Under the pieces are notes generated by a model. That model did not search any database and was not told the origin of the DNA. It worked only from the letters and a program-made list of their open reading frames with translations. From positions 1-59,853 of the forward strand of contig CAIVDM010000040.1 of the NCBI GenBank assembly GCA_903904735.1: 59,853 nt of DNA. The letters run 5' to 3'. Shown one piece after another: positions 46,075 through 54,656 of this stretch. This DNA is from an uncultured delta proteobacterium (GTDB lineage Bacteria; Bdellovibrionota_C; UBA2361; OMII01). The translations under genes were made by a program, and so were the position numbers. The first letter of the stretch is position 1. Every line of letters begins with the position of its first letter.

Positions 46075-46764
46075 TCAGCGGACGTACTCGAATACGTCAA
46101 TGAAATGAGACATGAGCTGAGCGGTTACGTCCTGAACGGTGAGCGTACTCTGAGTCAGTTCAGCCATCGAAACTACGCGAATGGCGCCCAAGCCACATGG
46201 ATTCACGTAGCCGAATTGCCGCGAACACGGAAGCACATTGAGCGACAGACCGTGCAGTGTGCACCATCGAGAGATTCGAACACCACTAAAGGCTATCTTC
46301 GAGTTGTCGTCGATCCATACACCTGTTTTTCCGGCGATGCGAATCCCGATAATGCCGTAATCGGCTAACGTTCGGATGATCGTTTCCTCTAGCGAACGCA
46401 TATACCATCCAACGTCCGTTCGATGGTTGTGCAGATTGACGATCGGATAGATGATCGCCTGTTCTGGTCCATGGTACGTGACGCTGCCCCCGCGCTCGAC
46501 TTTGACCAAGCTAAAACCGAGGCGCTCTAGTTCGTCAGTGGGCTTGTAGATGTGCTCGTCGAGCGTGGAGGTTCCGCAGGTGAACACGGGTTCATGCGAA
46601 CACGCCAAAAGCACATCGCCTTGCGAGCCATCGATGACTTTCTTATGGTACTGTCGCTGGAGCTCTAGCGCCTTGGTATACTCGATGATACCGAGGTCGT
46701 AGATCTCCAGCGAGGGGCGTTCTTCAACGTCAGCGTTAGAAGTTGATTGGTCGTCCGAGCGCAA
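46075..46764 (-). CDS. lipB: Octanoyl-[ACP]:protein N-octanoyltransferase
   Basis: LipB transfers octanoate from ACP to lipoyl domains, the first step of lipoate cofactor synthesis needed by the E2 in this window. The signatures are present: VERGGSVTYHGPEQAIIYPIVNL, GVWI...SKIAFSGVRISRWCTLHGLSLNV (catalytic Lys) and VNPCGLG (catalytic Cys). The start is uncertain: I prefer a TTG at 46764 preceded by GGAGG (229 residues, overlapping lpdA by 29 nt), but a GTG at 46827 gives 250 residues. The overlap with lpdA indicates translational coupling. No lipA is in the window. Confidence 0.9.
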   Translation of the reverse strand: MRSDDQSTSNADVEERPSLEIYDLGIIEYTKALELQRQYHKKVIDGSQGDVLLACSHEPVFTCGTSTLDEHIYKPTDELERLGFSLVKVERGGSVTYHGPEQAIIYPIVNLHNHRTDVGWYMRSLEETIIRTLADYGIIGIRIAGKTGVWIDDNSKIAFSGVRISRWCTLHGLSLNVLPCSRQFGYVNPCGLGAIRVVSMAELTQSTLTVQDVTAQLMSHFIDVFEYVR

Positions 46765-48133
46765 GTGCCATCGCCTCCATGACTGATTCGGAGAGGGTTG
46801 GGTGTGGGTGAATGGTATCAACCACACTCGCCGCTATTCCTTCGTGCGAACGGATAATCGCCGCCTCGGAGATCAATTCCGTCGCCTCGGCGTGAATGAT
46901 ATGGACTCCTAGCACCTCACCGACCTGATCATCGATGATGACCTTCACGAAGCCATCTTGCTCGCCAATCGCGATCGCTTTGCCAATCGCGGAGAAGGGG
47001 ATCTTGCCGACTCGGTATTTGACGCCTTTTTCCTTGGCCGCGCGTTCAGTGAGGCCCACTGACGCCACCTGGGGTTGGCAGTACGTGCAGCCGGGGATGT
47101 TGTCATAGCGCATGGGATGTTTTGATTTTCCGGCAGCCACTTCGGCGGCTACGATTCCCTCATGGCTCGCTTTGTGCGCCAACGCCGCGCCGCCCGCGAC
47201 ATCACCGATCGAGTAGTGATGCGCCACGTTTGTCTGCATAAACTCATTTACTTTGATGAAGCCACGGTTCATCTCGATACCGACCTTCTCAAGTCCGATA
47301 TTTTCGGTGTTGGGAAGGATTCCTATAGCGATGAGGCACGCGTCACCGCTCCACTGCTCCTCGCTGGTCTTGCCCTTCAACGTCGCGGATACTACCGAGC
47401 CGCTCTTCTTGAGGTTTTGCACGCCTGTCGCGGTGCGGATCGTCATGCCATTCTTAGTGAAGATCTTCTCAAGGGTCTGCGCCACCTCGGTATCCTCAAC
47501 GGGGAGGATCTGATCGGCCATCTCTACAACTGTCACCTGCACGCCAAGTGAGTTGAAGAAGTAGGCGAACTCGATACCGATCGCGCCCGCGCCGATGATG
47601 AGCAGCTTCTGCGGAAGTCGCTTGTTCTCAAGGATTGTTCTCGAGGTGTGAATCACCTCTCCATCGACGTCAACGCCAGGAAAGGGACGAGGACGAGCGC
47701 CCGTCGCGATAATGATATCCTTGAAGTCGTAGGTTGTCGCTTTCTTGCTCGAGTCCGTTACGACGAGCTTGTTGCCCTTCTCGAGCACTCCGTTTCCGGT
47801 GATGACCTCAACCTTGTTTTTTCGCATCAGATAGCTCACGCCACCCGAGAGCTTATTCGCCACATCGCGGGAGCGAGTGACGATTTTGCCTAAGTCAAAG
47901 CCGAGCTTGCCAGTCTCAAACCCGAACTCACTGGCGTGCTTCATGTCGTTATAAAGTTGAGCTGAGCGGAGTAGGGCTTTTGAGGGGATACAACCCCAGT
48001 TAAGGCAGACCCCACCCAGAGCCTCGCGTTCTACGATGGCGACCTGACGCCCAAGCTGAGCCGCCCGAATCGCGGCGACGTATCCGCCTGGTCCTGAACC
48101 CAAAATGATGAGATCGCGAGACTGATTAGCCAT
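46736..48133 (-). CDS. lpdA: Dihydrolipoyl dehydrogenase (E3)
   Basis: This 465-residue FAD-dependent disulfide oxidoreductase reoxidises the lipoyl group of E2. It has the FAD motif GSGPGGYVAA, redox cysteines 43 and 48 (GGVCLNWGCIPSK), the NAD motif GAGAIGIEFA, SIGDVAGGAALAHKA, and the catalytic His-Glu pair in HPHPTLSESV. The ATG at 48133 gives the standard start MANQSRDLIILGSG; the longer frame to 48256 is not family-like. It overlaps lipB at its 3' end and serves the separately encoded E1 and E2. Confidence 0.95.
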   Translation of the reverse strand: MANQSRDLIILGSGPGGYVAAIRAAQLGRQVAIVEREALGGVCLNWGCIPSKALLRSAQLYNDMKHASEFGFETGKLGFDLGKIVTRSRDVANKLSGGVSYLMRKNKVEVITGNGVLEKGNKLVVTDSSKKATTYDFKDIIIATGARPRPFPGVDVDGEVIHTSRTILENKRLPQKLLIIGAGAIGIEFAYFFNSLGVQVTVVEMADQILPVEDTEVAQTLEKIFTKNGMTIRTATGVQNLKKSGSVVSATLKGKTSEEQWSGDACLIAIGILPNTENIGLEKVGIEMNRGFIKVNEFMQTNVAHHYSIGDVAGGAALAHKASHEGIVAAEVAAGKSKHPMRYDNIPGCTYCQPQVASVGLTERAAKEKGVKYRVGKIPFSAIGKAIAIGEQDGFVKVIIDDQVGEVLGVHIIHAEATELISEAAIIRSHEGIAASVVDTIHPHPTLSESVMEAMALALGRPINF

Positions 48134-48343
48134 ATATGCACCTGCTCCTGTAACTATCGAATCGGATCCTGATGGCTTACGAGCGCGCAGCGGCCCGTCT
48201 CGAACACCGAATCCTACCGTGATGCAGTAAATACTGCTTTTCTCAATTAGGAGCAAACGGGAGATTTGCTGTTCTCATGACCGATCATACCTAGCTCTCT
48301 AAATGGGCGTGTTACGGGCGATAAAAGATGGCATGGTTCAATA

Positions 48344-48772
48344 ATGTCAACATCTCGCCGTGTCGCCATACCAGCTTCTGAGCTCTCGTTGTTCTTCTCG
48401 AGGTCGGGAGGTCCTGGCGGGCAGAACGTCAATAAAGTGGAGACTAAGGTTACGGTCGTGTTCGATTACATACGCTCATTAGCGCTGTCGACTGAGGAGA
48501 AGGCTCGCTTGGGGGCGCATCCCAGGGTGTTAGCTGTTCTGGACGCTGACGGGAACATCGCGGTTACCTGCCAAGAGCATCGAACACAGGCGCTTAATCG
48601 TGAGGGCGCCATTTCAAAGCTGCATACTTTGCTTGAATCGGCGCTACGTCGTCAGCGCAAGCGAGTCGCCACGCGCAAGACATTTAGCAGTGAGCGCAAG
48701 CGTCTTGAGGGGAAGCGAGTAAGAAAAACCACGAAGTCGGGGCGACGGAAATTTGGATTTGATCGCGAGTGA
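48344..48772 (+). CDS. arfB: Ribosome-rescue peptidyl-tRNA hydrolase ArfB-like
   Basis: This 142-residue class I release-factor-like protein has the catalytic GGQ at residues 25-27 in SGGPGGQNVNKVETKV. It lacks the codon-recognition domains of RF1/RF2. The last 40 residues are very basic (RRQRKR...KRLEGKRVRK), as in ArfB/YaeJ, whose tail enters the empty mRNA channel to rescue stalled ribosomes. Length fits the family (about 140). It starts 210 nt from the divergent lpdA start. Confidence 0.9.
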   Translation: MSTSRRVAIPASELSLFFSRSGGPGGQNVNKVETKVTVVFDYIRSLALSTEEKARLGAHPRVLAVLDADGNIAVTCQEHRTQALNREGAISKLHTLLESALRRQRKRVATRKTFSSERKRLEGKRVRKTTKSGRRKFGFDRE

Positions 48773-48803
48773 GAAAAACGAGAGACCGAGCCTAAATACC
48801 CAA

Positions 48804-49334
48804 CTACGAGCGGTGAATCACTTGCGCGTGCCGTTCTGACTCTTCGAGCTTTGATTCTCGGGTGTCCTTCTGTTCTTTTTTCGCCTCCTGAGCGGGCTGG
48901 TGTCGTGGCGTAGGCGCCACGCTATCTCGAGCCCCAAGCAGCCGGAGGAAGATCCGCTCAAGGACCTTAAGGAGGTTGGCGAAGAACGTGATTATCTTTG
49001 ACGCGAGGCCTCCCCGATAAGGATAGGCGGGATTTCTGAAAATTCCAGTGGCGACCGAGGTTGAACCATTGGAGGTGCTCGTCTGATGTTTTGTTTCCGA
49101 TGAGACAGATCGATCCGTCGCTATGGGGCGGGGTGCTCTCTTTGAGTGGAGTCCCGTCTGCGTCGAGGAGCGGACGAAATTTGAGCTCGAGATCGATAAA
49201 CTCGCTAAGTCCTGCGCGTTCGAGGGGTGCGTATCGACTTTCCGATGGAGGTCTTTGGACGCACTGAGGTCCGACAGGTCGTTTTGACCAGTTCTATTCT
49301 GCCCCGTAGTTTGTTTGCGCACCTGCTCTGACAT
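48804..49334 (-). CDS. Disordered protein with one amphipathic helix
   Basis: This 176-residue protein is not recognised. It is mostly polar and Ser/Thr/Gln/Arg-rich and probably disordered. One strongly amphipathic or membrane-associating helix lies at about residues 110-135 (LASKIITFFANLLKVLERIF) and the tail is charged (EAKKEQKDTRESKLEES). AGGTGG precedes the ATG at a good distance, supporting translation. It converges with arfB (stop to stop about 30 nt) and lies downstream of the TonB-like gene on the same strand. Confidence 0.5.
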   Translation of the reverse strand: MSEQVRKQTTGQNRTGQNDLSDLSASKDLHRKVDTHPSNAQDLASLSISSSNFVRSSTQTGLHSKRAPRPIATDRSVSSETKHQTSTSNGSTSVATGIFRNPAYPYRGGLASKIITFFANLLKVLERIFLRLLGARDSVAPTPRHQPAQEAKKEQKDTRESKLEESERHAQVIHRS

Positions 49335-49443
49335 GGCGAACCCACCTTATCACAGATAGTTATGGACGTCTTGAACGAATGCGTGCCTTAAGAAAGCAGA
49401 AATAAGGTCCTGTGATTAAGGTAAAATCAGGTAGTTATGGGGC

Positions 49444-50517
49444 CTACTCGAGCCCCGTCGCGAGTAGGAGCCAGCGATTCTCTGTCGGGGCTCCCGAGCG
49501 GCGATTAACTCCCATCTGCGACCAACTTCGGGCGCGAAAAATGAAGTGAATGAGCCCGTCCTTTGCGCGCGCTCCGTCAGGAGGGTTGGGATCTTTGGCT
49601 CCTTGGCTTACAGACGTATTTACGACACCGTCAAAAGCCTCACTGCCAGAGCGTCCGATAATCGTGGCGCGTATAAATTTCCCGTCAGGAGTCAGTACAG
49701 CCTCGATGGTTGTGAAATCGCCAAGTTGATGGAGCTGTTGAGCGGAGATCCTCTCCCAGCCTTGGGTGCGAAGCTGCGTGAATACCTGGACGGCTACCCG
49801 ACGCACAAAGCCCGCGTATTGGTTTGCCTTAGCGTTGAGCAGAGTGATGTCGCCGTCGGGTAGATTGGGAAGGTGGTCGTTGATTCCGCCGGTTCCCACG
49901 AACGCCGCGCCTGATCCGGGAGGACGAGAGAACGCTTGATACTCGGAGGGGGCGCTAGACGTGGCGCTTGGACTCTGAGTTTTGCCCAGGTTCTGAGGCT
50001 TATTGCCGAACTTTGACGCTAGCGTCGCGTTATCAAGCTTGAGGTCTGATAGGTGCAACTCTCGTTTAGGCTGCGGCTCCGACTGTTTGATCGGAGGGTT
50101 GTCGCTGCGCGGTTGCTCTTGTTTTGGCGCGACCTTCTGCGGAGGTTCGGGTCGGGCTACGCTCGGTTTCCTCTGCTCCTGAGGTTTGCTGGGTTGAGTC
50201 TGCTGTTCTGGTTTTCCAGGCGCTCCTCCTGGATCGCCGCGCCGTATTTTCTCTACGTCAGTTCGGGAGTCAACGTCCGATATCTTGTCCGTGTTCTCGG
50301 GTGGCTTTAGCGAAGGAACGCTTGGTGAAACGATCTGTCGTTTCGGCGCAGGTAGCGATGCTGGCTCAATTGTCACTTCGATTGTGGTGGGCAGAGGGGG
50401 AGGGAGGGGTTTTGTGTTAAAGACGATCCAAAAGACGATTACATGGATTAGCAACGAGATCCCTAGCCCGATGTGCTCGTAATCTTTGAGTATGTGGGTA
50501 GTCTTGCTGCTGCTCAT
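49444..50517 (-). CDS. TonB/TolA-like envelope-spanning protein
   Basis: This 357-residue protein has one N-terminal membrane helix (about residues 17-34, IGLGISLLIHVIVFWIVF) followed by PLPPPLPTTIEV and a long Pro/Gln/Lys-rich linker. The C-terminal globular domain (about 230-340) has a TonB-like pattern (AKANQYAGFVRRVAVQVFTQLRTQGW...TIEAVLTPDGKFIRATIIGRSGSEAFDGVV). It would span the periplasm and couple an inner-membrane motor to the outer membrane. No exbB/exbD is adjacent. It is divergent from tatA. Confidence 0.75.
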   Translation of the reverse strand: MSSSKTTHILKDYEHIGLGISLLIHVIVFWIVFNTKPLPPPLPTTIEVTIEPASLPAPKRQIVSPSVPSLKPPENTDKISDVDSRTDVEKIRRGDPGGAPGKPEQQTQPSKPQEQRKPSVARPEPPQKVAPKQEQPRSDNPPIKQSEPQPKRELHLSDLKLDNATLASKFGNKPQNLGKTQSPSATSSAPSEYQAFSRPPGSGAAFVGTGGINDHLPNLPDGDITLLNAKANQYAGFVRRVAVQVFTQLRTQGWERISAQQLHQLGDFTTIEAVLTPDGKFIRATIIGRSGSEAFDGVVNTSVSQGAKDPNPPDGARAKDGLIHFIFRARSWSQMGVNRRSGAPTENRWLLLATGLE

Positions 50518-50545
50518 GTGATGGCGTAAGGTTATCAGAGGGTTG

Positions 50546-50562
50546 AGCTCTGTGACAGAGCT
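50546..50562. promoter_or_regulatory. Perfect 17-nt palindrome, possible operator
   Basis: AGCTCTGT-G-ACAGAGCT is perfectly symmetric and lies in the 106-nt divergent gap between the TonB-like gene and tatA. An extended -10-like TGTTAGACT follows at 50571-50578 on the plus strand, so the palindrome would overlap its -35 region. A dimeric repressor site or a hairpin are both possible. Confidence 0.4.
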
Positions 50563-50623
50563 TGAGCCGTGTTAGACTGAGCCGGATCGTACGCCACGAT
50601 GTCGCGCAACAGGAGTTCTCGTT

Positions 50624-50815
50624 ATGCTTAATAGCCCAACGCAGTTAGGAATCATCGCATTAGTAGTTATTCTTCTCTTCGGAACGAGGAAGCTTCCAGA
50701 ACTCGGAGCGGGTTTGGGCAAGGCTATTAGCAACTTCAAGTCGTCCTACAAAGAAGGGACGGCGCTTGATGTCACCCCCGCATCAAACCCTGACGACAAG
50801 GATAAGTCCAAATAG
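50624..50815 (+). CDS. tatA: Twin-arginine translocase subunit TatA/E
   Basis: This 63-residue TatA/E protein forms the pore-like part of the Tat system that exports folded proteins. It has the typical short transmembrane helix (GIIALVVILLFG) with the FGTRKLPELGAGLGKAISNFKSSYKEG hinge and amphipathic helix, and an acidic-basic tail. AGGAG precedes the ATG. tatB and tatC are not in the window. Confidence 0.95.
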   Translation: MLNSPTQLGIIALVVILLFGTRKLPELGAGLGKAISNFKSSYKEGTALDVTPASNPDDKDKSK

Positions 50816-50948
50816 GCGGGTCGACTTCGTCGCGAATCGGGATTGGTCGAAAATCTCTCGGCGAGGCGAGGAGCTCCTTACGGCTCATGATTGACGTTCG
50901 CCCGTACGGACACGTCATCCCGATGCTCCACTAACGCAAGTGACATCT

Positions 50949-52379
50949 CTATCGCGCTACCGAGAACACTCTCGCGGAGAAGTACCGAACCTGTGAAAGA
51001 TCGACAGGCATACCCTCTCCCGACGAGGAATCCAACAACGCGACGGTAAACGCGACTCTTTCGCCCGCCGCTATCTTAGAGCTGCTGGCGCTTAACGATT
51101 CTTGAAACTTTCTAACGGTGGCCAGGGATAGGTCCGATACTTGTTCACGAGCGAGCGCTGAACGCAGGGGTGCTTGGGCCCTAACCACTATCTGTCCGCG
51201 ATCATCAAAGCCCAGCGCCTCGAGGCGAACATCGTTTAGCGTTGCCGCTGAGTTGTTGTGCACAATCCCACGAACGATGCCTATTTCCTCTCGGGACTGC
51301 GTCTTTACGAACTCTAGCGAGATGTCTTGTACGGACAGGTCGCTCGGAGGTAGCTGCGCGGTTGAGCCGGTAATGATCGAGGGAACAACAGCTTGGAGCC
51401 CCGCGTCGAGCGTTTGAGGGGCTAGATATGATGAGTATCCGGTCGTAAGAAGAAGTCCCATGACTGCAAGGAGGGGAGCGCTCAGGTACGCGAGACTCCG
51501 TGTCCGAATGGAAAGTCTAGCGACGGTAGTTGCCAGGAGACGCCCGCGTGTTGACGGGTCTGCCCAAGCCTTTGGCTTTTCTGTTGGCGCGATATCAGCG
51601 TTCTGCGCCAACGCGGCACTCGGGCTACCTGCGATTGGCGGTTTGTTTGGAGTCTCTACCTTCGTTGGAGGCTGATCGCCCACCGTCCACTGCGTGCTGG
51701 GTGTAGCCGAAGTGGAGGTAGTTTGTTTGTTGGTTGGAATAGTGGGGTCGTCGAACAGCGAAAAGGGATCGCTAGCGATACTTGGAGAGATTTGCTCCAC
51801 GGATAGAGGTGGCGTTCGCCTTGTAAGGGCAGGCGCGTCGAGACCTTCGGATTCAGCTCGAGAATGTGTATGTTCAGGCGGGGTGTTTAATCCAAGCAGA
51901 GAAAGCCCCGGACGTTCATTTGAAGTTGGAAAGATAGCGAACGGTTGCTGCGGAGCCAATTCCGCTGGGCTCGCGTTGCCCAAGGAAAAATCAGTCGGCT
52001 TTAGCATCGGCTGCATAGAGGGAGTGCTGTGATTGTCGTTGTGCTGATAAGGCGCTCCTGCCGGCTCCTCCGCTAGCACCCAGCGACGGTCCTTCGTTTG
52101 CCGCGCGGAAGTTTTACTTTGCTGGGCCTGCGCTCCAAGCTCAAACACCGCGTCGCATCGAGAGCAGTGAAAGCGGGGGGCCTCAAATGACGCCACCAAC
52201 GACCCCTCTACCGCGAACTTCGTTCGGCATGTTGGACACGTCACTACAACGTGGGGCTCAGATGATGGGGTAGGGACCCCCTGGTTGTCATCCCTGAACG
52301 AATCCATCTTCTTGTTTGGAAGCATCGTTTCTTGCCGGCGTAATGACTCTACACTGTTACATCTCCCGAGTGCTGTCAT
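50949..52379 (-). CDS. Zinc-ribbon / DUF3426 membrane protein
   Basis: This ~476-residue protein has an N-terminal MJ0042-type zinc ribbon (CPTCRTKF...FHCSRCDAVFEL), then a long Ser/Thr/Pro-rich linker of about 200 residues. One transmembrane helix follows (about residue 300, YLSAPLLAVMGLLLTTGYSS), then a C-terminal DUF3426-like beta domain (GIVRGIVHNNSAATLNDVRLEALGFDDRGQIV...AFTVALLD). The topology is cytoplasmic ribbon and periplasmic DUF3426. The start is uncertain: ATG at 52379 has AAGGGG nearby; GTG 52415 and ATG 52325 are alternatives. Function is unknown. Confidence 0.75.
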   Translation of the reverse strand: MTALGRCNSVESLRRQETMLPNKKMDSFRDDNQGVPTPSSEPHVVVTCPTCRTKFAVEGSLVASFEAPRFHCSRCDAVFELGAQAQQSKTSARQTKDRRWVLAEEPAGAPYQHNDNHSTPSMQPMLKPTDFSLGNASPAELAPQQPFAIFPTSNERPGLSLLGLNTPPEHTHSRAESEGLDAPALTRRTPPLSVEQISPSIASDPFSLFDDPTIPTNKQTTSTSATPSTQWTVGDQPPTKVETPNKPPIAGSPSAALAQNADIAPTEKPKAWADPSTRGRLLATTVARLSIRTRSLAYLSAPLLAVMGLLLTTGYSSYLAPQTLDAGLQAVVPSIITGSTAQLPPSDLSVQDISLEFVKTQSREEIGIVRGIVHNNSAATLNDVRLEALGFDDRGQIVVRAQAPLRSALAREQVSDLSLATVRKFQESLSASSSKIAAGERVAFTVALLDSSSGEGMPVDLSQVRYFSARVFSVAR

Positions 52380-52843
52380 TGGCCCCTTATAGGTAAGATG
52401 CCGGCAGTCGGGCACGAAACCGAATCTGTATCTCCGTGGATTCAGATCGGCGCGTCAGTCGTTTCAACAGTATAGGAGTTAAGTTACGGAAGCACTAGAC
52501 ACTATTTTCTAGAGGCTTGCATTTTTCTAACGTGACATATGAAAGGTTCGACTCAGGCGGGTGTCATTAAGATGTTTTTTCGTTCCAAACTCTTGCGACT
52601 AGCCCGCTGTATGGTGTGTTCTCCGCATGCTGATATGACGTAAAAACTCAGCGTAACCTGCGGCATAAGCGTATGTCCCTCGTAAGGGATTGTTTAGCGG
52701 AGCAGGGTGGATGGAGAGATGAACTACGCATCTCAAAGACCCATCCCCGATTAGGAAAGAAAGTAAAAATCAACCCGAAAGAAGCTAGCTTTAGTGGAGA
52801 CTATAGCGGCGGAAACTCAAAAAGACAGGTGAGTATTTACGAT
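52380..52843. other. 464-nt region between DUF3426 and RlmB-like genes
   Basis: The two genes are divergent, so both promoters should lie here; I found no clear sigma70 pair. A 5-bp hairpin (TCCCT-CGTA-AGGGA, 52676-52689) and short frames are present but unsupported. An in-frame ATG at 52673 would extend the methyltransferase by 57 residues of atypical composition. Confidence 0.35.
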
Positions 52844-53746
52844 ATGTCACGCCGGAACTTTCGAAATCAAAGCTCAAGACCCCCGCGACGCGAAGATAGA
52901 AACGCGCAGCGTTCTCAAACCCCACGAGGAGGCCAGTCGCGTGGCTCACAAACGCGCGCATCTCATGCTTCCGACGATCTCGTCATGGGGCGTAATTGCG
53001 TAACTGAATTAATTAGACACTCACCGGGGCGATTGAGAGAGGTTTTTCTAAGCGAGGTGCGTGATGATTCGCGCTCTGCTGGTAATGACAGACGGCGATC
53101 GCTCTTGGATGAAGTCGAGCGGCTCGGCATCCCGTTTCGAGAAGTGTCGCGAAAGGACCTTGATTCCATGGTGCAATCCGACTCGCACCAAGGTGTGGTG
53201 GCGAGGGTCTCGCCCCGCCCGGCGCTCGAGTTTGATGCCCTTGTTCAGATGGTACGTGAGGGGCAGAGCGCTCGAATACTAGCGCTAGACGGAGTTCTCG
53301 ATCCTCAGAACTTCGGGGCGATGCTACGCGCCGCTGAGTGTTTTGGTGTCACGGCGGTGCTCTGGTCGAAAAATCGAGGGGCGCCACTTGGTCCTGTAGT
53401 GTCAAAAGTGAGTGTCGGCGGGAGTGAGTTGGTTCGACTTTGTCCCGTTTCCAATCTTCACCGAGCGCTTGAGGCTCTTAAGGAGGCGGGCGCCTGGTCG
53501 GTAGGCGCTATGGTCGCGCCTGATGCCACCCCCCTGGAACGCTTTGAGTTCCCCGAGAAGTGTGTGTTGGTTATGGGCTCGGAGGGTGAGGGCGTTCAGC
53601 ATCTCATCGAGAAGACGCTTGATTTTCGTCTTTATATCCCCATGTGTGGGCAGATCGACTCTTTAAACGTCTCGCAGGCGACCGCGGTATTGCTCCATGC
53701 GGTATCTAACCAGCATAGACAAAAAGATCTCCTTAAAGTAACTTAA
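52844..53746 (+). CDS. rlmB: SPOUT 2'-O-ribose rRNA methyltransferase (RlmB/TrmH type)
   Basis: This 300-residue SpoU/TrmH methyltransferase probably forms Gm2251 in 23S rRNA. A basic, Gly/Ser/Arg-rich tail covers residues 1-45. The L30e-like substrate-binding domain follows, starting VMGRNCVTELIRHSPGRLREVF. The SPOUT knot has motif 1 DPQNFGAMLRAAECFG, motif 2 LVMGSEGEGV and motif 3 IPMCGQIDSLNVSQATAVLLH. An AGGTGAG site precedes the ATG. It is the first gene of a plus-strand run with scpA, scpB and rluB. Confidence 0.88.
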   Translation: MSRRNFRNQSSRPPRREDRNAQRSQTPRGGQSRGSQTRASHASDDLVMGRNCVTELIRHSPGRLREVFLSEVRDDSRSAGNDRRRSLLDEVERLGIPFREVSRKDLDSMVQSDSHQGVVARVSPRPALEFDALVQMVREGQSARILALDGVLDPQNFGAMLRAAECFGVTAVLWSKNRGAPLGPVVSKVSVGGSELVRLCPVSNLHRALEALKEAGAWSVGAMVAPDATPLERFEFPEKCVLVMGSEGEGVQHLIEKTLDFRLYIPMCGQIDSLNVSQATAVLLHAVSNQHRQKDLLKVT

Positions 53747-53758
53747 AGTATTGAGAGA

Positions 53759-53778
53759 GCCCCCATGGAAATGGGGGC
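53759..53778 (+). terminator. Strong hairpin after rlmB, without T-tract
   Basis: GCCCCCAT pairs perfectly with ATGGGGGC (8 bp) around a GGAA tetraloop. It lies 12 nt after the rlmB stop and 33 nt before the scpA ATG. No T-run follows, so it may attenuate or process the transcript rather than terminate it. Confidence 0.5.
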
Positions 53779-53811
53779 GCCTGACAGTACGCCGTATAGG
53801 TTAGAGCGATT

Positions 53812-54618
53812 ATGTCTACACCCGAGCAATTCTCCCGATTCTTCGAGGTTAAGTTGGAGCTATTCGACGGGCCCCTCGACCTGTTGCTTCATTTGGTCAA
53901 GAAGCGAGAGTTGCCGATTGAGAAAGTTTCTCTGTCAGAGGTGACAGGTCAGTACCTTGAGTGCATTAAAAACCTCCGGTATTACGACGTAGAAGTAGCG
54001 GCGGAATACCTCGTTATCGCGGCGACATTATTGTCAGTTAAGGCGAGCGTGCTACTCAATGACCCTGTTGAGTTAGTGGTGGATGAGAGTGGGTCGCTCG
54101 TGGATCCGCATGAGGAACTCCTTCGAAGGCTCCGTGAGCTTGAGACGTTTCGCGCGGCGGCGGGAGACTTGGCGAATCGTCCAATGCTTGGATGTGACGT
54201 GTTCGCCGCTCCAGCGAAAGGGAACAAGATAGATCCGTCATTGATTCCCTTAGCGGATCATCAAGCCGAGTTGCTCGTGCAAGCGTTCCATAACGTACTC
54301 ACGAAACTAGGCGAGAAGGCGCGCGTTTTCTCAATTACCGTCGATTCCGTATCGGTTATCGAGAGGATGCGAATGGTTGTAGACACTATTCGAAGCATCG
54401 GTGGCGTCGCCACATTCTCGAAACTGCTCGGGGATGTTCGAGAGCGGGCGCAGGCGATAGGTGTATTTTGCGCCCTTCTGGAGCTTTGCAAGCGTCGCAT
54501 GATAGTAGTGGACCAAGAGGGGCCGTGTGCCGAGATATCGATACGATTGGCGGATAGTCAAGCTCCAGTGCCCGAGAACATCGATGTTGTCGACGAAGTT
54601 GAAGTCCAGGCGGCGTGA
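53812..54618 (+). CDS. scpA: Segregation and condensation protein A (kleisin)
   Basis: This 268-residue ScpA bridges the SMC heads and recruits ScpB in chromosome condensation. It has the hallmark N-terminal FDGPLDLLLHLVKKRELPIEKVSLSEVTGQYL and YLVIAATLLSVKASVLL. Its C-terminal winged-helix region includes ERAQAIGVFCALLELCKRRM. scpB follows 38 nt downstream. SMC is not in the window. Confidence 0.95.
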   Translation: MSTPEQFSRFFEVKLELFDGPLDLLLHLVKKRELPIEKVSLSEVTGQYLECIKNLRYYDVEVAAEYLVIAATLLSVKASVLLNDPVELVVDESGSLVDPHEELLRRLRELETFRAAAGDLANRPMLGCDVFAAPAKGNKIDPSLIPLADHQAELLVQAFHNVLTKLGEKARVFSITVDSVSVIERMRMVVDTIRSIGGVATFSKLLGDVRERAQAIGVFCALLELCKRRMIVVDQEGPCAEISIRLADSQAPVPENIDVVDEVEVQAA

Positions 54619-54656
54619 CTTTCTAAGGAAATTTTTAATACGTAACCAGGTACACC

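Noticed and set aside
52673..52843. 57-residue N-terminal extension of the RlmB-like protein
   Set aside because: Atypical composition, and the ATG at 52844 has a better site and a family-like start.
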